In this document: in pieces, positions 6,616-12,019 of the stretch
Layout of the letters: every line of letters begins with the position of its first letter
Numbering within the stretch: the first letter of the stretch is position 1
Assembly: GCA_964603125.1 (NCBI GenBank)
Contig: CAZRUA010000110.1
Location: 1 to 12,019, forward strand
DNA length: 12,019 bases
Origin: CAZRUA01 sp964603125
GTDB lineage: Bacteria > Bacteroidota > Bacteroidia > B-17B0 > Aurantibacillaceae
Reading direction: 5' to 3'
Notes under the pieces: generated by a model
The model's input: only the letters and a program-made list of their open reading frames with translations
Database searches by the model: none
What the model was told of the DNA's origin: nothing
Position numbers and translations under genes: made by a program

Positions 6616-8400
6616 ATGAATTTCGAGAAAGAACTCAGCAAACAGATTGAAACCGTGCTTACCAATTTATTTGGAAGTGATATTTTGAATACAGCAATTA
6701 GTATTCAAAAAACTCGAAAGGAGTTTGAAGGGGATTTTACTTTGGTTGTTTTTCCTTATGCAAAAATTGCAAAGAAATCACCTGATGATACAGCAAATCT
6801 TATTGGTGAAGCATTATTGCAATCATCTCCTTTGGTTGAGTCATTCAACTCAATTAAAGGTTTTTTAAATATAAGTTTAAAGGTGAATTATTGGATTGAT
6901 TTTTTAAATCAAACAAAACCAAATTATGGAATTCAAGAGGTGAATGAAAATTCACCTTCTATAATGATTGAGTACCCATCGCCAAACACAAATAAACCCT
7001 TGCATTTGGGACATCTACGTAATATTTTTTTAGGAGCGTCATTAGCAAATGTGCTAAAAGCTAATGGAAATAAAGTGGTGCATACTTGTTTGTATAACGA
7101 TAGAGGAACTAACATAAGTAAAAGTATGTTGGTGTATGAAATGGCTGATGAAAAAAGAACACCAGATTCTTCCGGTTTAAAAGGCGATAAGTTAGTTGGC
7201 GATTATTATGTTCAGTTTTCTAAAATGTACAAAGCTGAGCTTGATGCATTAATTGCTTCTGGTTTAAGTAAGGAAGATGCTGAAAAGCAATCGAAGCTAA
7301 TGCAGCAGGTAAATGATATGACTGTTGCTTGGGAAAATGGCGATGAACAAGTTCGTGCATTATGGAAAACCATGAATGGCTGGGTTTACAAAGGTTTTGA
7401 TGAAACGTATAAAGAGTTGGGAATTTCGCCTTCAAAGTTTTATTACGAAAGTGATGTGTATAATTTGGGTAAGGAAACTGTAGAAGACGGATTAGCAAAA
7501 GGAATTTTTTATAAAAAGGATGATGGCAGTGTTTGGATTGACTTAACGGCTGATGGTTTAGACAATAAAATTGTTTTGCGTAGTAATGGAACAACTGTTT
7601 ATATCACACAGGATATAGCTGTAGCGAATGAAAAGGAAAAAGATTTTAAAATTGATAAATCAATTTATGTAGTTGGTAATGAGCAAGAGTACCATTTCAA
7701 AGTTTTGTTTTTAATTTTAAAGAAACTAGGTCGTACTTACGCTGACAATTTATATCACTTAAGTTATGGAATGGTTGAATTACCTGAAGGGAAAATGAAA
7801 ACTCGCGAAGGTACTGTGGTTGAGGCAGATGATTTGATACACGAAATGTATGAAACAGCGGAAGCAACAACCAGAGAATTGGGTAAATTAGATGACTTTG
7901 AATCAATTGAAGCAAAGAAATTATACAAGCAAATTGGACTAGGAGCTTTAAAATATTTTATTTTAAAAGTGGATGCTAAAAAGAAAATACTTTTTAATCC
8001 TAAAGAAAGTGTTGATTTTAATGGGCATACAGGACCTTTTATTCAGTATACTCATGCGCGTATAAAATCTATTTTGCGCAAGGCTAAGGAGGGAAATATT
8101 ACAATCACGGAAAGTAAAGCAAATTCTCTTCATGCAAAAGAACGTGAATTAATGCAGCACATTTATCATTTTGATGCTATTGTGAAGGAGGCTGGGGCAG
8201 AGCATAATCCAGCTGTAGTAGCTAATTATGTATATGATTTAGCTAAACTATTCAATCAGTTTTATCAAGAATGCCCTGTAATGAAACCAGATGTGCCCGC
8301 TGATGTGAAGAACATACGTTTGCAATTATGTTCATTAACAGCTTCTGTCATTTCAAATGCTATGGGATTATTGGCAATTGAGGTTCCTGAGCGAATGTAG
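6616..8400 (+). CDS. argS: Arginine--tRNA ligase
   Basis: A 594-residue class I aminoacyl-tRNA synthetase that charges tRNA-Arg. Residues about 1-95 form the ArgRS-specific N-terminal domain. The catalytic core opens with IEYPSPNTNKPLHLGHLRN, whose HLGH (130-133) is the HIGH motif, followed by YNDRG (160-164). The second class I signature is KMKTREG (393-399) in place of canonical KMSKS, as is common in ArgRS. The C-terminal helical anticodon-binding DALR domain runs from about 470 to the end, with HTGPFIQYTHARI at its start. The start codon follows the A-rich sequence typical here. No obvious TAnnTTTG promoter was found upstream; a palindrome at 6552-6569 is the only notable element. The stop codon is one base from the end of the convergent methyltransferase gene. 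Confidence 0.97.
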   Translation: MNFEKELSKQIETVLTNLFGSDILNTAISIQKTRKEFEGDFTLVVFPYAKIAKKSPDDTANLIGEALLQSSPLVESFNSIKGFLNISLKVNYWIDFLNQTKPNYGIQEVNENSPSIMIEYPSPNTNKPLHLGHLRNIFLGASLANVLKANGNKVVHTCLYNDRGTNISKSMLVYEMADEKRTPDSSGLKGDKLVGDYYVQFSKMYKAELDALIASGLSKEDAEKQSKLMQQVNDMTVAWENGDEQVRALWKTMNGWVYKGFDETYKELGISPSKFYYESDVYNLGKETVEDGLAKGIFYKKDDGSVWIDLTADGLDNKIVLRSNGTTVYITQDIAVANEKEKDFKIDKSIYVVGNEQEYHFKVLFLILKKLGRTYADNLYHLSYGMVELPEGKMKTREGTVVEADDLIHEMYETAEATTRELGKLDDFESIEAKKLYKQIGLGALKYFILKVDAKKKILFNPKESVDFNGHTGPFIQYTHARIKSILRKAKEGNITITESKANSLHAKERELMQHIYHFDAIVKEAGAEHNPAVVANYVYDLAKLFNQFYQECPVMKPDVPADVKNIRLQLCSLTASVISNAMGLLAIEVPERM

Positions 8401-8401
8401 T

Positions 8402-9451
8402 TTAAGCTTTAACAGCCCATCTTAGTTTGGCCGATTTGGCTCTTGGGTTTGAGTTGCATTCTTCTGCACTTGCTCTAATTGGATCAGGGGCTACTTCGCT
8501 ATAAATTCCTTCTCGGAATAAATGTTGAAATGATTTTTTTACTCTTCGGTCTTCACCAGAGTGAAAAGAAAGTATGGCTACTCTACCTCCAGGCGCAAGC
8601 GAGTAGGGGAGCTTTTCTAAAAAGGCGCCCAATACTTCAAATTCATCATTTACCTCAATACGTAGGGCTTGAAAGCAACGTTGACAGGCTTTTTTAATTT
8701 CTTCTTTTTTTTCGTTTGGAGGTAAAAGATCCAATGTCTTTGCAATAATATCTTTTAATCGAGTGGTTGTATTAATAATGGCTCCGTTTTTTATTTTGTT
8801 GGCAATGGCTGCAGCTATTATTTCGGCGTGTGGTTCATCCGAATTAACTGTAAACATTCCTTCTAATTCATCTTGAGAAAATTCAAGTAGCACTTCAGCA
8901 GCCGATCTGCCTTTGTTTGGATTTAATCTCAAATCTAATGGACCTTCAATCTTAAAAGAAAAACCTCTTTCAGGATTATCTATTTGCATAGATGAAACGC
9001 CTAAATCTGCTAAAACAAAATTTAGTAAGCCCGATTCTTCAACGATTAAATCAATATTTGAAAAATTCATTTGTCTTATTCCAATAAGTTCTTCGTTATA
9101 CCCTAAATTACTTAATCTCTCTCTTGTGCGGGGCAATTCAAATGGGTCAACATCAGTTGCAAATAATTTACCTTTTCCATCTAAGCATTTCAGCATTTCT
9201 AAGCTATGTCCGCCATAACCAAGTGTAGCATCCATTCCTACTTGTCCGGGCTTAATTTGCAAAAAGTCTATTATTTCTTTTACACAGATGGAGCGGTGCA
9301 TGCCTGCAGGTGTTTTACCTTGCTGCATTATTTTTTCTATATCCTGCGCGTATTGTTCAGGCGAAAGCTCTTTGTATTTGTCTTTAAACGTTTTTGGGTG
9401 CGTTCCTTTGTATCTAACACGACGTTGAGGTTTTGAGCTTTCGTTATCCAT
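8402..9451 (-). CDS. RsmH-type 16S rRNA (cytosine-N4) methyltransferase, variant form
   Basis: A 349-residue SAM-dependent methyltransferase of the RsmH/MraW family, which N4-methylates C1402 of 16S rRNA. Recognisable motifs in order: DATLGYGGHS (74-83, SAM site), DLGVSSMQID (149-158), ERGFSF (161-166), PLDLRLN (171-177), FQALRIEVNDE (260-270), LSFHSGEDR (294-302, where the usual form is SLEDR) and NPRAKSAKLRW (335-345). It differs from textbook RsmH. It has a basic extension of about 45 residues (RRVRYKGTHPKTFKDKYKE, 10-28). MHRSICVKEI (51-60) replaces the usual HxPVLLxE. CQRC (256-259) stands where HPATR would precede FQALRI. It also sits away from the mraZ-ftsL-ftsI cluster. I infer a second RsmH-like subtype; whether it has the same target base is unproven. 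No clear promoter is seen in the 94-base gap to the divergent transporter gene. Confidence 0.85.
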   Translation of the reverse strand: MDNESSKPQRRVRYKGTHPKTFKDKYKELSPEQYAQDIEKIMQQGKTPAGMHRSICVKEIIDFLQIKPGQVGMDATLGYGGHSLEMLKCLDGKGKLFATDVDPFELPRTRERLSNLGYNEELIGIRQMNFSNIDLIVEESGLLNFVLADLGVSSMQIDNPERGFSFKIEGPLDLRLNPNKGRSAAEVLLEFSQDELEGMFTVNSDEPHAEIIAAAIANKIKNGAIINTTTRLKDIIAKTLDLLPPNEKKEEIKKACQRCFQALRIEVNDEFEVLGAFLEKLPYSLAPGGRVAILSFHSGEDRRVKKSFQHLFREGIYSEVAPDPIRASAEECNSNPRAKSAKLRWAVKA

Positions 9452-9506
9452 TTAGTAAAGCTAGACATTTGTGTTTAATTGACAAGTTTTTGGCTAGGAT
9501 TATTCA

Positions 9507-9538
9507 TTTGCATTATACAATGTAATCCCGCATATTTG
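9507..9538 (+). promoter_or_regulatory. Promoter of the EamA transporter gene
   Basis: TTTG at 9507-9510, a 20-base spacer, then CATATTTG at 9531-9538, which is one mismatch (C for T) from TAnnTTTG. The ATG at 9546 is only seven bases past the -7 element, so the transcript would have a leader of a few bases at most. Confidence 0.55.
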
Positions 9539-9545
9539 TAAATAA

Positions 9546-10436
9546 ATGACGGCTAATTTACGAGCACACATATTTTTATTTGCAGCACAAGTTATCTATG
9601 CTCTAAATTATGTTATAGCTAAGGATTTAATGAAAAAGATTAATCCTTTTGGCTTGGTTTGTATGCGAATTTTAGGTGCTGGACTATTGTTTTGGCTGAG
9701 CTCATTCATATTTAAGCAAGAAAAAATTGAGCGTAAAGATTTTTATCGATTATTAGCAATGGCTCTTTTTGGTATTGCTATCAATCAAACTTGTTTTATA
9801 TATGGTTTAAGTAAAACCGAACCTGTTAATTCAGCAATTATAATGATAAGTAATCCTATTGCGGTTATGATATTTACACTAATTGTTTTTAAGGAACGTA
9901 TAACTGGTTTTAAAATATTAGGCTTGTTGTTTGGTTTTGCAGGTGCGGCAATATTGTTGAGTTATAAAGGAAACTTTGCTTTGGGTAGTAAAACGTTGTT
10001 TGGCGATTTATTGACTTTAATTAACTCAATATCTTGGGCAGTTTTTATTGTTATTGCTAAACCCATGATGCAAAAATATGATACCATTACGGTAATGAAA
10101 TGGATATTTTTATTTGGAGCTGTTTATACGACTCCATTTTTAGCTCCTTATTTGAATGATGTTGATTTTGCAAGTTTCACGATGAATATTTGGTTAGCTT
10201 TAACTTTTGTTGTTGTGGCCACTACTTTTTTAGCATATCTACTAAATACTTTTGCTTTAAAGGAGTTAAGCCCATCGGTAGTTAGTGCGTATATTTACGT
10301 ACAACCTTTTTTGGCAACCTTATTTGCGTATGCTATGGGTAAGGATGAAATAACTCCGGTGAAAATTGTTTCAGGTGTTTTAATCATTTCAGGTGTTTAT
10401 TTTATTAGTAAGAAAAGTAGAAGTAAGCTAAGTTAA
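9546..10436 (+). CDS. EamA/DMT-family transporter
   Basis: A 296-residue inner-membrane protein with about ten predicted helices, made of two tandem EamA halves (about 6-139 and 152-288), the layout of the drug/metabolite transporter superfamily. The first half shows the usual N-terminal helix with ALNYVIAK (19-26), an arginine-bearing third segment (CMRILGAG, 39-46), and the conserved end of helix 4 into helix 5 (NSAIIMISNPIAVMIF, 95-110). The second half has SISWAVFIVIAKP (161-173) and LSPSVVSAYIYVQP (241-254), followed by an E/K-containing loop before the last helix. The tail is basic (KKSRSKLS), consistent with a cytoplasmic C-terminus. Members export or import amino acids, nucleosides or other small metabolites; the substrate cannot be read from sequence. 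The start sits directly ahead of the first helix, as expected. Confidence 0.93.
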   Translation: MTANLRAHIFLFAAQVIYALNYVIAKDLMKKINPFGLVCMRILGAGLLFWLSSFIFKQEKIERKDFYRLLAMALFGIAINQTCFIYGLSKTEPVNSAIIMISNPIAVMIFTLIVFKERITGFKILGLLFGFAGAAILLSYKGNFALGSKTLFGDLLTLINSISWAVFIVIAKPMMQKYDTITVMKWIFLFGAVYTTPFLAPYLNDVDFASFTMNIWLALTFVVVATTFLAYLLNTFALKELSPSVVSAYIYVQPFLATLFAYAMGKDEITPVKIVSGVLIISGVYFISKKSRSKLS

Positions 10437-10538
10437 TTGCTTCCAATTTCTTAACTTGCATCTAAAAATTACCTTATCAAAAAAGTACTATCAATAGCTT
10501 TAATTTTTTTAGTAGCACTGGTTTCAACTGTTTATTTA

Positions 10539-11240
10539 GTGTCCATTGCTTTTAAGGCATGCGCACCTGATAGCATACGATGTAAGTTAGCTTACTTTTT
10601 TACTACTTCGGGTGGACCAGTTGGTTTTTTATGCCTACTAGTTGTTACCGCATTATTTTACGCTTGGAATCAAGATTCAATAAAGGAACGTGTTTTAGTT
10701 TTTATAAAATCAATTGCTGTGTTTGTTGTCTTTTTTGGTGTGTTTGCTTTTGTTAATGAGCATTACACTAAATTGTTGTTAAAAGAACAACGCCCTAGTC
10801 ATGTATTTATGTTAAAGCAAACGGGAATGCTTCATCAAATCGATTCTTTATATCAATTAACCAAAGAACAACGCTCGGTTTATTTTGGCGATTTAATTCA
10901 GAAAAATCCATTTCAGTTTAAAGCAATAGATGTTAGTGTCCAAAATCATTGGGTAGAAGAAGCTGGTTTTTCATTTCCTAGCGGACATACTTTTAATGCT
11001 TTTTTGTTCGCCACTATTATTGCGTTTTCAATTTACTTTAATCGTTGGAAACCTCAATTACGAAACTTATTCATTTTTCCTTTTGCTTGGGCTTTTTGTG
11101 TTGGTGTTTCGCGTGTTGCTATGGGAGCACATACAGCATTTGATGTAAGCGTTGGTGCAAGCATGGGAATTGGAATAGGAGCCTTGTTTTTATATTTTGA
11201 TAGAACAAGACATTGGTTAACAAGGGAAACTCTATATTAA
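10539..11240 (+). CDS. PAP2-family membrane phosphatase, PgpB-like
   Basis: An integral-membrane phosphatase with all three PAP2 motifs intact: KLLLKEQRP (K78-P86, form Kx6RP), FPSGH (146-150) and SRVAMGAHTAFD (S191-D202, form SRx5Hx3D). H150 and H198 are the catalytic histidines. The roughly 60-residue loop between motifs 1 and 2, ending in HWVEEAGF, resembles E. coli PgpB, which dephosphorylates phosphatidylglycerophosphate and undecaprenyl pyrophosphate; a role in lipid-carrier recycling is inferred. Numbering is from the GTG at 10539 (233 residues). The frame stays open upstream to a stop at 10452-10454 and encodes KKVLSIALIFLVALVSTVYL from 10479, clearly a first membrane helix that this start would discard. 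The true start may be the ATC at 10476 (254 residues). It follows the transporter gene and may share its transcript. Confidence 0.9.
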   Translation: MSIAFKACAPDSIRCKLAYFFTTSGGPVGFLCLLVVTALFYAWNQDSIKERVLVFIKSIAVFVVFFGVFAFVNEHYTKLLLKEQRPSHVFMLKQTGMLHQIDSLYQLTKEQRSVYFGDLIQKNPFQFKAIDVSVQNHWVEEAGFSFPSGHTFNAFLFATIIAFSIYFNRWKPQLRNLFIFPFAWAFCVGVSRVAMGAHTAFDVSVGASMGIGIGALFLYFDRTRHWLTRETLY

Positions 11241-11400
11241 TTGATATCTCAAATTAATTATGCGAGGGGGTAATTCACACATAAATTCTCTAGTTTTTTT
11301 ACGCTTATAAGTTTTTTCACTGCACTTGTTAAACACTGTGATTTTTCTTTCGAAGGTATCATAATTTAGCCATCTTATAAATTATGAAATGACTGCATCA
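11241..11400. other. Intergenic region before the last gene
   Basis: About 160 bases without a gene. At 11236-11258 an A/T-rich imperfect inverted repeat (ATTAATTGA / TCAAATTAAT, loop TATC, one bulge) overlaps the end of the PAP2 gene, but it has no T-tract and is followed by GCGAGGGGG, so it is not a standard terminator. TAATTTAG at 11362-11369 is one mismatch from the TAnnTTTG consensus and could serve the next gene, but no clear -33 box accompanies it. A short ATG AAA TGA at 11384 codes for nothing. Confidence 0.5.
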
Positions 11401-12019
11401 ATGAAGAATCACATTCCAAATAGAATCAATACTCTTTATATCTGTATCTTAACCTTGCTTTTTAGCGGATATATCTCGGCGCAATCTAATTCAAAATCCG
11501 CTTCAGTAAATCAAGGTGGTTTATACAGTTGTGGGTGGATTCCTATCGATAATTCCAACAATGCTATCGCAGAAAAGAATGGTTTGCAAAGCACTCTTAC
11601 AACATGTGCAACATGTGATGACCCAAATTGTAGAGATCAATATTTATTGACAGTAAATAATGATTGGTTAAATGTATTTTTGAACGTTGTAGTTTTAAGG
11701 GATGATGCAGGGTATTCATCTATACAGATTTCTGATATTGAGAATTTGTTGAATAGCACAGAACAAAATTTCGTGCAAGCAAAAATTCGTTTTTATTATA
11801 AAATAACTTTTGTAGATAGCACGGAATTGAGATATAATGGGGATAATAGTAATAATGTTTTTTGGAATAGTAATTTTTGGAGGCTACCTTCTTCAACTCA
11901 AGGAGTTAATGTATATATCGGTCCTACTAATTACTACACGTTACCGATTGGTATTGGAGGTGGGAATTCAGTTTGGTTAAGGTCTTATGATGTTTTTGGA
12001 TATATGGGTCCAGGAAATG
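11401..12019 (+). CDS. Secreted protein, N-terminal part, possibly metalloprotease-like (cut by right edge)
   Basis: The frame is open from ATG 11401 to the window end (206 residues plus one base). An in-frame ATG at 11389 would add MTAS; 11401 was preferred because MKN leads straight into the signal peptide. That peptide (1-27) has a basic start, ICILTLLFSGYI as its core, and a cut near ISA/QS. A cysteine-rich stretch follows (C44, C69, C72, C77). Residues 90-135 show LNVFLNVVVLRDDAGY, ISDIENLLNSTEQNF and AKIRFYYK, then GVNVYIGP at 168-175. This pattern (a central strand, a helix in which lines of LN and F recur, then an I-x-F strand) recalls the front of M43/pappalysin-type secreted metalloproteases of Bacteroidota. 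The zinc motif HExxH would lie beyond the edge, so the family is only a suggestion. Confidence 0.75.
   Translation, partial: MKNHIPNRINTLYICILTLLFSGYISAQSNSKSASVNQGGLYSCGWIPIDNSNNAIAEKNGLQSTLTTCATCDDPNCRDQYLLTVNNDWLNVFLNVVVLRDDAGYSSIQISDIENLLNSTEQNFVQAKIRFYYKITFVDSTELRYNGDNSNNVFWNSNFWRLPSSTQGVNVYIGPTNYYTLPIGIGGGNSVWLRSYDVFGYMGPGN

Noticed and set aside
6004..7915. Reverse-strand open frames within pckA and argS (up to 124 codons)
   Set aside because: They are shadows of the coding strand with biased, implausible composition (for example His/Phe/Gln-rich) and no start context.
8479..9436. Several open frames on the plus strand inside the methyltransferase gene
   Set aside because: They lie antisense to a well-conserved gene, have no family resemblance and no promoter, and are explained by low stop density opposite a coding frame.
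11236..11258. A/T-rich inverted repeat at the end of the PAP2 gene as a terminator
   Set aside because: The stem is made mostly of A-T pairs with a bulge, overlaps the stop codon, and is followed by G-rich sequence rather than a T-tract.
1..12019. Mobile element, CRISPR array, tRNA/rRNA or defence system
   Set aside because: No transposase or integrase frame, no regularly spaced repeats, no tRNA cloverleaf and no defence-associated domain were seen on either strand.

Overview
The window is a stretch of low-GC chromosome that most likely comes from a member of the Bacteroidota. Four things point there. SecD and SecF are fused in one chain. Several start regions carry the TTTG / TAnnTTTG promoter pattern of that phylum. 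Start codons have A-rich leaders with no Shine-Dalgarno sequence. Secreted FG-GAP/VCBS-type proteins occur alongside housekeeping genes. I cannot place it below phylum.

Layout, left to right. 1-661 (minus) is the N-terminal part of a secreted calcium-binding FG-GAP/VCBS repeat protein that runs off the left edge. It is divergent from secDF (776-3865, plus), the SecDF membrane motor of protein export, which ends at a strong hairpin terminator. Next come a small SiaC-family (DUF1987) protein (3970-4356) and a short lipoprotein of unknown function (4410-4790), probably one transcript ending at a second terminator. ATP-dependent phosphoenolpyruvate carboxykinase (pckA, 4877-6490) has its own promoter and terminator. 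Arginyl-tRNA synthetase (argS, 6616-8400, plus) converges with one base to spare on a variant RsmH-type 16S rRNA methyltransferase (8402-9451, minus). That gene is divergent from an EamA/DMT transporter (9546-10436), which is followed by a PgpB-like PAP2 lipid phosphatase (10539-11240). The last 600 bases start a secreted protein (from 11401) that runs off the right edge and looks like the front of a metalloprotease-type exoprotein.

Functionally this is mostly independent housekeeping: export (SecDF), central carbon metabolism (PckA), translation (ArgS, RsmH), envelope lipid recycling (PAP2) and small-molecule transport (EamA), with an exported protein at each edge. There is no sign of a mobile element, CRISPR array, tRNA, rRNA or defence island, and I do not see a new multi-gene system. 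The points most worth a second look are: the RsmH variant with its altered signature motifs and a location with no cell-division genes beside it; the missing conventional start codon in front of the first membrane helix of the PAP2 protein; two promoters placed so close to the start codon that leaderless mRNAs are predicted; two junctions where a terminator runs into the next promoter; and a SiaC-like protein with no visible kinase, phosphatase or cyclase partner.
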